Assembly: GCF_000194625.1 (NCBI RefSeq)
Contig: NC_015320.1
Span: forward strand, 1,782,612-1,846,611
Reading direction: 5' to 3'
DNA from: Archaeoglobus veneficus SNP6
GTDB taxonomy: Archaea > Halobacteriota > Archaeoglobi > Archaeoglobales > Archaeoglobaceae
Length of the DNA stretch: 64,000 nucleotides
A program made the position numbers and the translations under genes. Of the stretch, positions 51,077 to 59,985 are shown one piece after another (the stretch's first letter is position 1; each line of letters opens with the position of its first letter). Under the pieces are notes generated by a model, which made no database searches, was not told the origin of the DNA, and was given only the letters and a program-made list of their open reading frames with translations.

Positions 51077-53500
51077 ATGGAAGAAATCGTACTTAAGATT
51101 GCCGGAATGACATGTGCGATGTGTACAAAAACTATAGAGACCCATCTAAAAAGCTTATCTGGTATTATTGATGTCTCTGTTAATCTCACAAACGAAACAG
51201 CCTTTGTGAAATACGATCCGTCTAGAATAACTTTGGAGAAGATAATAGAGACTATTGAGAATATCGGATACAAAGTTGTTAGGGAAGAAAAGGAAGTAGA
51301 TGTAAAAATTGGTGGAATGACTTGTGCAATGTGTGCTAAGACAATAGAGACAGTAATTAGAGAATTAAAGGGAGTGAAAGATGTTACGGTAAATCTTGCC
51401 ACGGAGAAGGCAAGAATAGTTTTTGACCCCCAGCTCACATCCATTCAGGACATCAAGAATGCCATTGAAGAGACTGGTTACAAGTTCATAGGTGTTGAAG
51501 GAGAAGGGTTTATAGATACGGAAAAGATTGCAAGAGAAGAGCACATTGTCCAGCTCAAGAAAAGATTCTTTGTCGCTGCAATAGTTGGCAGTATTTTACT
51601 CATCCTTACTTATGGTAAATATGTCGGACTGCCCAAAATTTCAAATTTGGCATGGATGGAGTTTGCCCTATCTACACCAGTGATGTACTACTCAGGAAAA
51701 GGTATGTTCTCTGCAGCTTTTAGAGCTTTGAGGCATAAAACGCTAAACATGGATGTTATGTATTCAATGGGTGTTGGCTCAGCTTACCTCGCAAGCATTG
51801 CCAGCACTATCGGCTTGCTCCCATCCGACTACCTTTTTTATGAGACTGCTGTATTGCTGCTCGCATTTTTACTTTTAGGCAGAACTCTCGAGGCTATCGC
51901 CAAAGGAAAAACTTCTGAGGCGATTAAAAAGCTTATTGGATTGCAGGCAAAAACAGCAGTGGTTGTCAGGGATGGTGAGGAGATTGAAGTTCCAATTGAA
52001 GAAGTTAAAGTGGGAGACATCGTTATTGTTAAGCCAGGAGAAAAAATACCAGTTGACGGGGTCGTTGTAGAAGGAGAAAGCTACGTTGATGAGTCAATGA
52101 TAAGCGGAGAACCCATTCCCAGTCTAAAAAAGAGGGGCGATACAGTCGTTGGGGCAACAATAAACAAAAATGGCGTGCTTAAAATTGAGGCTACAAGAGT
52201 TGGGAAGGACACTCTACTTTCGCAGATAGTAAAACTCGTTGAACAAGCCCAGAGTACAAAACCACCTATTCAGAGAATTGCAGATAAAATTGTCGCATAT
52301 TTCATTCCGGCTGTACTGATCATAGCAATTGCATCGTTCGTATACTGGCACTTCATCGCTGCCATGCCTGTAGTGTTTGCTTTCACAACGCTTGTAGCTG
52401 TTCTTGTTGTTGCCTGCCCATGCGCCTTCGGTTTGGCAACTCCAACAGCTTTAACTGTTGGAATGGGAAGGGGTGCTGAGCTGGGGATACTGATAAAAAA
52501 CAGTGAGGCCTTGGAAGTGGCAAGGAAGATAACTACAGTTGTTTTTGACAAAACTGGAACGCTGACAAAAGGTAAGCCGGAGGTTACAGATATCGCTGCC
52601 TTTGATGAAATAGATGAGAGTGAAGTGCTAAAGCTTGCAGCTTCAGCTGAAAAGAGATCAGAACATCCGATTGCCGAAGCAATTGTTAGAAAAGCTGAAA
52701 GTAAGGGTGTAGAGATCATAGAACCTGAAAAATTCGAAATTCTGGCAGGGAAAGGCGTTATAGCAACAATAAACGGAAACAGAGTTTTAGTGGGCAACAA
52801 AATGCTTATGGCTGAATGTACAAATCCAGGTGAAGTTGAGAAAATTATTGAAAAACTTGAAAATGAGGCTAAAACAGCAGTTCTTGTTGCATTGAATGGA
52901 AAAATAGTTGGAGTTATTGGTGTAGCCGATACGATAAAGGAATCGGCAAAGGATGCCATCAAGTGGCTCCACAGAATGGGAAAGAAAGTTGTCATGATCA
53001 CTGGAGACAACAGGAGAACTGCAGAAGCTATTGCGGGAGAACTGGGTATAGATGAAGTACTGGCTGAAGTGTTGCCACACGAGAAAGCAGAAGAAGTTAA
53101 AAGACTGCAAGAGAAAGGGGAAGTCGTTGCTTTCGTTGGAGACGGCATAAACGATGCCCCAGCTTTAGCTCAGGCTGACGTGGGCATTGCAATTGGTAGT
53201 GGTACAGATATAGCAATTGAGAGCGGTGAGATTGTGCTGATAAGGGACGATTTGAGAGACGTTGTTGCAGCAATACAGTTGAGTGAGAAAACTTTAAACA
53301 AGATAAAGCAAAACATTTTCTGGGCTATGATTTACAACACCGCGTTAATTCCTGCTGCAGCAGGCTTGCTTTATCCAGTAGCTGGTATTATTTTTCGCCC
53401 GGAGTGGGCTGGGGCTGCTATGGCATTAAGCAGTGTAAGTGTTGTTACAAATTCGTTGCTAATGAAGAATTATATCCCTCCTATTAAATTTAGTAATTGA
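51077..53500 (+). CDS. copA: Copper-exporting P1B-type ATPase
   Basis: The 807-residue pump exports Cu(I). It has two N-terminal heavy-metal-binding domains, each with GMTCAMC (residues 10-16 and 80-86), followed by eight membrane helices. The metal-site motif [16 protein letters not shown], the phosphorylation site DKTGTLTKG, the HP motif SEHPIAEAI and [14 protein letters not shown] are all intact. Unlike A. fulgidus CopA, which has one N- and one C-terminal metal-binding domain, both are at the N-terminus here. ATG 51077 is used, 24 bases downstream of a longer in-frame start. Confidence 0.95.
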   Translation: MEEIVLKIAGMTCAMCTKTIETHLKSLSGIIDVSVNLTNETAFVKYDPSRITLEKIIETIENIGYKVVREEKEVDVKIGGMTCAMCAKTIETVIRELKGVKDVTVNLATEKARIVFDPQLTSIQDIKNAIEETGYKFIGVEGEGFIDTEKIAREEHIVQLKKRFFVAAIVGSILLILTYGKYVGLPKISNLAWMEFALSTPVMYYSGKGMFSAAFRALRHKTLNMDVMYSMGVGSAYLASIASTIGLLPSDYLFYETAVLLLAFLLLGRTLEAIAKGKTSEAIKKLIGLQAKTAVVVRDGEEIEVPIEEVKVGDIVIVKPGEKIPVDGVVVEGESYVDESMISGEPIPSLKKRGDTVVGATINKNGVLKIEATRVGKDTLLSQIVKLVEQAQSTKPPIQRIADKIVAYFIPAVLIIAIASFVYWHFIAAMPVVFAFTTLVAVLVVACPCAFGLATPTALTVGMGRGAELGILIKNSEALEVARKITTVVFDKTGTLTKGKPEVTDIAAFDEIDESEVLKLAASAEKRSEHPIAEAIVRKAESKGVEIIEPEKFEILAGKGVIATINGNRVLVGNKMLMAECTNPGEVEKIIEKLENEAKTAVLVALNGKIVGVIGVADTIKESAKDAIKWLHRMGKKVVMITGDNRRTAEAIAGELGIDEVLAEVLPHEKAEEVKRLQEKGEVVAFVGDGINDAPALAQADVGIAIGSGTDIAIESGEIVLIRDDLRDVVAAIQLSEKTLNKIKQNIFWAMIYNTALIPAAAGLLYPVAGIIFRPEWAGAAMALSSVSVVTNSLLMKNYIPPIKFSN

Positions 53501-53576
53501 TCCAATTTGTAGAAATAGTTTGATGTTCGAAAGAAGTCTTGAGAATTTTTCCTAAAGAGGAGTTAATAAGGAGTAA

Positions 53577-53972
53577 TCAAACATAGGAATCGCGTGATTT
53601 TAGGATATACAGACCGAAGATTGTAATTGCTAATACAAAACCAGTCGCTATTAGCCTAGCGTAATCCACTTCTACAGGATTTATAACAATAATGTGTCTT
53701 CCTAGAGCTGTTAAAACAGTAAGAAGAATTAGATTCGGATCGATTATTTCATGAACTAGAAACCTTAAAGTTAGCGCAAAAAGTTCAAGCAGTATCAGTG
53801 CAGCCATCACATGTTTTACAGCCTCTTCACTAAGGGTTGGAGGTTCATGGAAAGGGTTCTGAAGGAAGTCGTAGAAAACATAGATGAATCTCATTAAAAT
53901 CATAAAAATAATAACCACTGCAAGTATCTTAACAGGAATTGATATAAGCTTCGCTTTTAAGTCGTCGCTCAT
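53577..53972 (-). CDS. PsiE-like membrane protein
   Basis: The 131-residue protein has four membrane helices with the PsiE-family arrangement: ILAVVIIFMILMRFIYVFYD, then ALILLELFALTLRFLVHE and NLILLTVLTALGRHIIVI. The start is placed at ATG 53972; an upstream in-frame start at 54083 adds basic sequence not seen in the family. The family is linked to phosphate starvation in bacteria; role in archaea is unknown. Confidence 0.75.
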   Translation of the reverse strand: MSDDLKAKLISIPVKILAVVIIFMILMRFIYVFYDFLQNPFHEPPTLSEEAVKHVMAALILLELFALTLRFLVHEIIDPNLILLTVLTALGRHIIVINPVEVDYARLIATGFVLAITIFGLYILKSRDSYV

Positions 53973-54152
53973 GCTTGATCTACTTTTCTTAGTTTTTAAA
54001 AATTTTTGGAGTCTTCTAAACCTATCGTTACTCCTTCTGGTTCTTTCGACCAATCGTAAAACTGATGAAAACACAGCCACCATCGTCCAGAGTTCTTACT
54101 TCTCGTTCTCCAGCACAGTAAAAACTATAAACTATACGCAGAGGGGGTGGCT

Positions 54153-54551
54153 ATGGATCAGGTGATGTACATCGGCCCAGTGATGCTCGACGAACCCGAG
54201 GAGTTCTCTCTTGACGAATTCGTCAGGCAGGCTATAGCGCTCGAAGCGGAGAGACTATTCTACTCTAACGGCCGGCTTTACCTCGTTGACTATGAAACCC
54301 TCCACGGTATAATAGACGGCAAGTTCGCCATTGTCGAACTTATAACCTACGCGTCCTTCTGCAACGTCGGGGAGTTCAGAAGCTGGGTCCTCTACTACGG
54401 AAACGACGACATCGTCGAATATTCCGACAAAATCAAGGACATCAGAGGCGATACGACAATTCTGCCAGTAATAAGGACGGGAGACAGGTTCGTAAGAAAG
54501 ATAGAAGAATACATAGAGAACGGAAAGTACCGCTCCTTTTCTCAGACGTAG
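54153..54551 (+). CDS. Unknown conserved-looking protein
   Basis: The 132-residue acidic alpha/beta protein is not one I recognise. It starts at ATG 54153 after a strong GAGGGGGTGG site and a TATA-like ACTATAAAC. Sequence around LYYGNDDIVEYSDKIKDIRG is rich in Asp/Tyr. It converges on the DUF112 gene and overlaps it by 10 bases. Confidence 0.55.
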   Translation: MDQVMYIGPVMLDEPEEFSLDEFVRQAIALEAERLFYSNGRLYLVDYETLHGIIDGKFAIVELITYASFCNVGEFRSWVLYYGNDDIVEYSDKIKDIRGDTTILPVIRTGDRFVRKIEEYIENGKYRSFSQT

Positions 54552-55743
54552 CGAAACAGAACCGGAACTATAAGACAACCCATACAATTTATTCTTCTCA
54601 CTCCAAGAAGCAGAGCAGACAAACCTACGCATGATGCAATTGAGAATACTATGAGACCGAAAGCGCCTGTAAGAACGTAGATCAGAACTGTAAGGAAGAG
54701 GAAAATTGCAAGTGAGAACTTTGTGAAGTCCACGGCCTCTACAAACCTCGCTGCAGCAAAAGAGCAACACAGAGTTAGCAGTGTTGAAGCGAGGGCCGCT
54801 GCAATGCAGACTACTACGAGTTCCGGGCTGAAAGAAATTCTGAGAGATGATAGCGCGTTTGCTGCTCCGCTCCTCACCTTTCCAGTGGCAAAAAGAACTG
54901 CAAAGCAAAGCAATCCGTTTGCTGTGTTTGCCGAACTCAGGGCTGCGATGTACGTCTCTCTTTCCCTCACCCTGCTGGCAGCCATTACCGTCGCAACTCC
55001 CGAGCTTACGCCCGGAAAAGGGAAACAGCGAAGCCAGACACCACTCCAGAAGCTACAGCCCGCACTTCAGGCAGAGATGCAGCCGTTACCTGGCGTGGAA
55101 TCCTCACTCCAGAAGCTACGCTCGACAGAAGGGCGGGAGAAGCAAAAAGACCAGACAGGAGTGGGAGAAGCACGGAAGATGCAGGCGTGAGTTCGGCAAG
55201 CCCGGAATTATCCAAAGCAACGTAACCGAGGAAACCGGAAGAAGCAAAAACGAGAAGGGCGTAGAACCTCTTTCTCCATGCCGAAAGACTGCCTTCAAAA
55301 GCTTCACCCTTTTCACCCATGATTGTAAGGGCAGAAACTGCAAGAAGGACGAAAGGAGTTAGACAAGATACAGAAGACACGAAAGCCGGAAGGGCTAAAA
55401 GGATTGTGAAGAACAGGGGCAAACTAAGCAGAATGGAGAAGAGACTCGAGAATGCTGAAATCGATGCGGCCTCAACTCCTCGACCCTCGAGAACCATTTC
55501 GTGCGTGGGAAAAATCGCTATAGCCGTATCCTCTTCCGGTATGCCTGTGAATATCGCAGGTACGATATCGAGAAATGTGTGAGCTATTGCAGCAGTAACC
55601 ACGACCGTCGCAAGGCCATGCGCCGGGAACGGAAGAGAATCTTTTAGAAGTAGCAGAACCGCTACGGCTGTGTTCACGTGAATGCCCGGAGTTAGACCCG
55701 TAATGAGGCCGATTAAGAGACCCGCCACGAATTCGACGAACAC
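54542..55743 (-). pseudogene. TctA/DUF112-family membrane protein with one frameshift
   Basis: The N-terminal part (55743-55006) starts FVAGLLIGLITGLTPGIHVN, the signature of the TctA/DUF112 membrane family, and stops after VVSGFAVSLFRA. One missing base in the CCGG run near 55014 explains this. Adding a C gives SLFPGVSSGVATVMAASRVR, which continues in the frame of the C-terminal part (54985-54542). The corrected protein of about 400 residues has the expected two PG-type repeats and about ten membrane helices. Function in archaea unknown. This may be a sequencing error rather than decay. Confidence 0.8.
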
Positions 55744-55774
55744 GTGGGGAGGCTGAACACATTACTTAAAAACT

Positions 55775-56434
55775 TTATTTTTTCATAAGCCTCTCTACCC
55801 TTTCAACACTCTCCCCTATCGCCTCGGCTATGTCCCTCGGGTTGGATATTCCCGTCAATCTCGCGTAGGTATTTATGAAATCCTCAGCAACCTCATCGTC
55901 GTCCATGTCCCACATTCCGGCGTATATAGGATGGAAGTCGTATAAGAAGTCGGTAACTCTGTCCAGGTTAACACCCTCTATCAGGTTTTCTATATAGCCT
56001 TCATCACCGAAAAGCATGCAGTCCCTGAGTATCAATATGACAGCGTTTCTGAGTTTCTCCACGTCATATTTCCTGTCAGAAGGCGAGTGCTTCTCCACGA
56101 TCCTGTCCATCTCCTCCTTTGAATAGCTGAATATTCTCTCTTTTCCCCTCATATCTTCCGATATCTCTGATAGAACCTGGTACGTCCTGCTGTCGATGGG
56201 AGAAATTCTGCTCTTCCCTGCGGAAGTAAGTTTCACGTAGTAATAATTGAGCCCATTGCGCTTCACAAGCCTTAAATCCCTCTTTACAAGGTTCTGGAGC
56301 TCATCAGCAGTAGCAAGGGTGGAGAGAATAAGCCTGATTAGTGCGTGCTCCTCCGGAACTTTCCTCGAAACCACCGCAATGTGGTGGATGTCGAATTCAA
56401 GTCTGAGCAGGTCCACACCCTGCATACGCATCAT
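55775..56434 (-). CDS. Uncharacterised protein, possible winged-helix start
   Basis: The 219-residue mostly helical protein has an N-terminal segment (LIRLILSTLATADELQNLVK) followed by RDLRLVKRNGLNYYYVKLT, which could be a winged helix. The rest is acidic and helical, ending in GESVERVERLMKK. I do not recognise the family. It overlaps the start side of the Sir2 stop by 4 bases, so it is the second gene of a Sir2 operon. Confidence 0.5.
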   Translation of the reverse strand: MMRMQGVDLLRLEFDIHHIAVVSRKVPEEHALIRLILSTLATADELQNLVKRDLRLVKRNGLNYYYVKLTSAGKSRISPIDSRTYQVLSEISEDMRGKERIFSYSKEEMDRIVEKHSPSDRKYDVEKLRNAVILILRDCMLFGDEGYIENLIEGVNLDRVTDFLYDFHPIYAGMWDMDDDEVAEDFINTYARLTGISNPRDIAEAIGESVERVERLMKK

Positions 56435-57195
56435 GGACTTAAAAACTTATTCAGCCTCTTCACGACTTCCGGCAGCACTTCTCCTGCTTTGCCGTGCACA
56501 ACATGGTCGAAATGTTCGTCCACGTGAGTGGGTTCTGCATTTATCAGTATTAGCCTTGCTCCCGCATCCTTAGCCATGAAGGGAAGATAGGCTGCAGGAT
56601 AAACGACGAGGGAGGAGCCAACGACGATGAACACATCACATAACGATGCGTGCTCTACTGCCTTTCTCATAGCCTCTGCAGGCAACGCCTCGCCAAAAAA
56701 GACTATAGCCGGCTTTAAATAGTTGCTGCCGCATTCGCATCTCGGAACTGTAAACTCGAGCTTTTTCTCAACCTCCTCCCATGCATAAATCATTCCGCAC
56801 TCAAGGCATTCAACCCTGCTTAAACTGCCGTGAAGCTCTATAACTTCCTCACTTCCAGCTTTCTGGTGGAGCATGTCTATATTCTGGGTTATTACGGCCT
56901 TAACAATCCCGAGCCTTTCGAGTTCGGCGATTGCATAATGAGCGGGGTTTGGCTCAGCCTTTCTTTTAACGATGAGTTCTCTCGCAAACTCCCAGAAAGC
57001 CTGGGGATTTCTCATAAATCCCTCTATAGAAGCTACTTCTTCAGCATTGTACTTCTCCCAGAGTCCATCTTTTCCTCTGAAGGTTGGGATTCCGCTTTCC
57101 GCCGAAATACCTGCTCCCGTAAACACCACGGCGTGTTTCGCTCTGACCAGCACTTCTGCTATGCAGTCCAGCATATCTGCCGTCATTCCAGCCAT
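56431..57195 (-). CDS. Sir2-family NAD-dependent protein deacylase
   Basis: The 254-residue sirtuin removes acyl groups from lysines using NAD. NAD motifs GAGISAESGIPTFRGKDGLW and TQNIDMLHQKAG, the catalytic His in ELHGSLSRVECLEC, and the zinc cysteines (CLEC then CECG) are intact. Archaeal homologues deacetylate Alba. It starts at 57195 and is followed by the uncharacterised gene at 55775. Confidence 0.93.
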   Translation of the reverse strand: MAGMTADMLDCIAEVLVRAKHAVVFTGAGISAESGIPTFRGKDGLWEKYNAEEVASIEGFMRNPQAFWEFARELIVKRKAEPNPAHYAIAELERLGIVKAVITQNIDMLHQKAGSEEVIELHGSLSRVECLECGMIYAWEEVEKKLEFTVPRCECGSNYLKPAIVFFGEALPAEAMRKAVEHASLCDVFIVVGSSLVVYPAAYLPFMAKDAGARLILINAEPTHVDEHFDHVVHGKAGEVLPEVVKRLNKFLSP

Positions 57196-57332
57196 ATCCC
57201 CTACTTACCTCCCTTAATCCGGTATCTACGCATCGGAACTTTATAAAGCTGATGTTGATTGCCAATTGCCGACTGCTAACCGCACGATACGGGTACCGAA
57301 ACCCCCATATATCTGCTTGAATACGCTGAGTT

Positions 57333-57410
57333 ATGGAACGCTTTGGATTGTTGCTCCTTTTCGTGGCTGTGTTCGTTACCCTGTTCCTCCATCTCTTACT
57401 GGGTGGATGA
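57333..57410 (+). CDS. 25-residue membrane microprotein before the RPA-like gene
   Basis: The short frame encodes MERFGLLLLFVAVFVTLFLH and a few more residues, a single membrane helix. It ends with GGTGGATGA, and this GGTGG is the ribosome-binding site of the RPA-like gene at 57412. A TATA-like CATATATC lies about 25 bases upstream of its ATG. It may be a translated leader. Confidence 0.4.
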   Translation: MERFGLLLLFVAVFVTLFLHLLLGG

Positions 57411-57411
57411 A

Positions 57412-58374
57412 ATGGACATCGATGAGGTGATCAAAAGCGTTGGTGTGTCCCGGGAAGAGTTCGAGAAAAGAGTTAATGAGATCAAGGAGCACTTTTCCGG
57501 CCTGATAAGCGAGGAAACTGCGGTGATGCTCGCAGCCTACAGCTTTGGTTATGCACCTGCTAACACCATCGCAGAAATCGGTGAAAAGAGAGGAGTTGTT
57601 ACGGTCGAAGGCGTCGTGGAGAACGTATCCGTCAGAACCCTACCAAACGGCGATTACATGGCAATTGTATCACTGAAGGATAATACGGGGAGAATTAGAG
57701 TCGTGCTCTGGAACGAAGCTGCATACCTTGCTCGAACTGGAGATATTGGCGAAGGAGACTCGGTCAGAATCAGGGGCTTTGCGAAGCTGAGAAACGGTCA
57801 GCCCGAGCTTTCAGTGAGGAGCGCTGGAGATATCGTGGTTGTCGAAAGAGGTTGGAAGTCTCTGAGTGGTACTATTCTCGCAGTGGGAAAGAGAAAAGAT
57901 GGCGTGGTTGCTGCAGTTGCATGTGAAAGTGGCATCCACATCTGCGTTGCAATCGGCGAGAAAGCAGAACAGCTATCAAAATTCGAAAAAGGAGATGGGA
58001 TAAAAGTCACAGGATACTCGAGAGAGGGTGTATTCCTCGTTTCAGCCATCTCTCCTTGCGAGACAGGCGGTTACAGCGTAAACTTTACCCCAATTTCCAA
58101 GCTTAAACCGCTGCAGCACGCGAATGTCAGAGGGAGGGTGAGCGGCATAGGTGAGCTTAGAAAGGTGAAGGACAGATTGCTCGCAGAGCTTTACATATCC
58201 GACGAAACTGGAAGGATCAGGCTACTTCTCTGGGACGACAACGTTACGGTTTACAGGCAGGCGGACGTTGGTGATCTGATTGAAGCTTTCAACTGTTTTC
58301 CCAAGATAGGGTGGGACGGGGAAATCGAAGTGCACTGCGGGAGGAGTAGCGTCGTCAGCATCGAGAAACTGTAG
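57412..58374 (+). CDS. OB-fold ssDNA-binding protein (RPA-like)
   Basis: The 320-residue protein has an N-terminal helical region followed by OB folds. The first holds VTVEGVVENVSVRTLPNGDY then VSLKDNTGRIRVVLWNEAA; the last holds LYISDETGRIRLLLWDDN. These are typical of archaeal RPA single-strand-binding proteins. ATG 57412 is used; an upstream start would run through the membrane microprotein region. It converges on hisC and overlaps it by 20 bases. Confidence 0.85.
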   Translation: MDIDEVIKSVGVSREEFEKRVNEIKEHFSGLISEETAVMLAAYSFGYAPANTIAEIGEKRGVVTVEGVVENVSVRTLPNGDYMAIVSLKDNTGRIRVVLWNEAAYLARTGDIGEGDSVRIRGFAKLRNGQPELSVRSAGDIVVVERGWKSLSGTILAVGKRKDGVVAAVACESGIHICVAIGEKAEQLSKFEKGDGIKVTGYSREGVFLVSAISPCETGGYSVNFTPISKLKPLQHANVRGRVSGIGELRKVKDRLLAELYISDETGRIRLLLWDDNVTVYRQADVGDLIEAFNCFPKIGWDGEIEVHCGRSSVVSIEKL

Positions 58375-59422
58375 CAATTGCCTCCAGAAACCTGTCGTTT
58401 TCTTCTGGCAGTCCGACGGTTATTCTTATATGGAATCCCTCCAATCCAAGTAGGCCCGTGACATTCCTGACGATTATTCCGCTCTTCTCAAGCTCTTCGC
58501 TCACATCTTTCTTGGCCCTCACGAGTACGAAGTTCGCTTCAGACGGATAGACGAAGAAACCGAGTTTTTTCAGCTCCTTCGCCAACCTTTCTCGTTCCAT
58601 GATAATCTTCTCCTTCACACCTTCATAGTACTCTACAGATTCAACAGCAGCTATCGCCGTCCTGTACGCTACAGAAGATATACCAAAGGGGAGCCTTATT
58701 TTCTCCATTGCGGCTATTATTTCGGGATTTCCTATAGCATAACCTACTCTGAGTCCCGCAAGCCCAAAGAATTTGGAGAACGAGCGAACCACCACGAGGT
58801 TGTCGTACCTCCCCGTCAGATCTATGCAACTCTTTCCTGCAAACTCAGCGTAAGCTTCATCGAGCACGACGATTCCACCGCACCCTTCTACAATCTTCTC
58901 CACCTCTTTCTTCTCTATCGTGTTACCGGTCGGATTGTTGGGGGAGCAGAGAAAGACAAGCTTTGCATCACTCAAATTCCCGAGGGATTCAGCGGTTACC
59001 GCGTAACCGGGAACTTCGATAAAGTCTATCCTTGCATCTCTCACCATTGCGAATATAGCATACAGGGTGTAGCCGGGAACGGGAATAACTACTCTGTCGA
59101 GAGGTTCAACAACAATATCGCATATCGTTCTGAGCAGTTCCGAAGCGCCGTTACCGATAGCAATGCGCTCCACATCCGTTCCTGTGTAGCTGGCAATGGC
59201 TTCCTTAAGCCGCTGGTACTCTGGATGAGGATACTGATTTATGTCTGATATAGAATCATGAAAAGCCTTCTTAACTTCTTCCGACGGTGGATAGGGATTT
59301 TCATTGGAACCAAGCTGAATAACCTGCGATTCAGGAATTCCATACAACCTGCTGACGTCTACCGGGAACTTTCCAGCGTCGTAAGGGTTTATGAGATGAA
59401 TTACGTTTCTAATCATAGCCAA
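58355..59422 (-). CDS. hisC: Histidinol-phosphate aminotransferase
   Basis: The 355-residue PLP enzyme transaminates imidazole-acetol phosphate in histidine synthesis. Signature parts are IQLGSNENPYPPSEEVKKA, FLCSPNNPTGNTIEKKEV, and the PLP lysine in VVRSFSKFFGLAGLRVGYAI. Length is normal. No other his gene is in the window. Confidence 0.93.
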   Translation of the reverse strand: MAMIRNVIHLINPYDAGKFPVDVSRLYGIPESQVIQLGSNENPYPPSEEVKKAFHDSISDINQYPHPEYQRLKEAIASYTGTDVERIAIGNGASELLRTICDIVVEPLDRVVIPVPGYTLYAIFAMVRDARIDFIEVPGYAVTAESLGNLSDAKLVFLCSPNNPTGNTIEKKEVEKIVEGCGGIVVLDEAYAEFAGKSCIDLTGRYDNLVVVRSFSKFFGLAGLRVGYAIGNPEIIAAMEKIRLPFGISSVAYRTAIAAVESVEYYEGVKEKIIMERERLAKELKKLGFFVYPSEANFVLVRAKKDVSEELEKSGIIVRNVTGLLGLEGFHIRITVGLPEENDRFLEAIATVSRC

Positions 59423-59526
59423 ACTCTGTCGAAGGAATGATAAAAAGTTACTGTAGTATTAGCAGACACGAGGGTTGTGGGAACCCATATTCAGTCTATT
59501 CCAAAAAAAATTATGGAAGAAGACCT

Positions 59527-59775
59527 TTAGTGCATTGCAAGCGGTACTTGCAAGCTAAGGCTCTTTCTCGCAACCTCAGCTCTCAACATGAACAGCTCAT
59601 CGAACAGCATCTTTTGTTCAGGTTCGAGATATGGGTAGCATTCGGTCATGAAGTCCATACCAAAAGGGCACAGTCCAGAAACGCACGGAAAGCTGTACTT
59701 TCCCCTGCATTCCTCGTCGCAGGGCTTGTTGAAGTCAACAACCACAGGCTCAATCATACAAACTTCCATATTCAA
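59527..59775 (-). CDS. Small cysteine-rich protein
   Basis: The 82-residue protein has cysteines in CDEECRGKYSFPCVSGLCP and at a later TECYP, spaced in a way that could bind a metal or Fe-S cluster. The rest is helical. I do not recognise the family. GGAGGGTTG before the ATG supports translation. It stands alone, with the AT-rich spacer 59776-59985 upstream. Confidence 0.55.
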   Translation of the reverse strand: MNMEVCMIEPVVVDFNKPCDEECRGKYSFPCVSGLCPFGMDFMTECYPYLEPEQKMLFDELFMLRAEVARKSLSLQVPLAMH

Positions 59776-59985
59776 CCCTCCAATGATTGTAATTATAATG
59801 AGTTATTTAAGTGTTTCGGCCACGTATTTATATTGTATCGACAGGTCGCATTCTGCACAATACCTCCGACTCACATTCAGAAGTCTGTAGAATTGCCAGT
59901 CTTCCGACGAGGACTGAAGACTGCCAAACTTTTAGCTGGAGAACTCACCTCTTCTATTTTCTGGACATAATAGTAACTCAGACGT

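Noticed and set aside
54723-55582. Plus-strand frames opposite the DUF112 gene
   Set aside because: They are low-complexity mirror frames of a membrane-protein gene; the minus strand has clear TctA/DUF112 sequence on both sides of a single frameshift.
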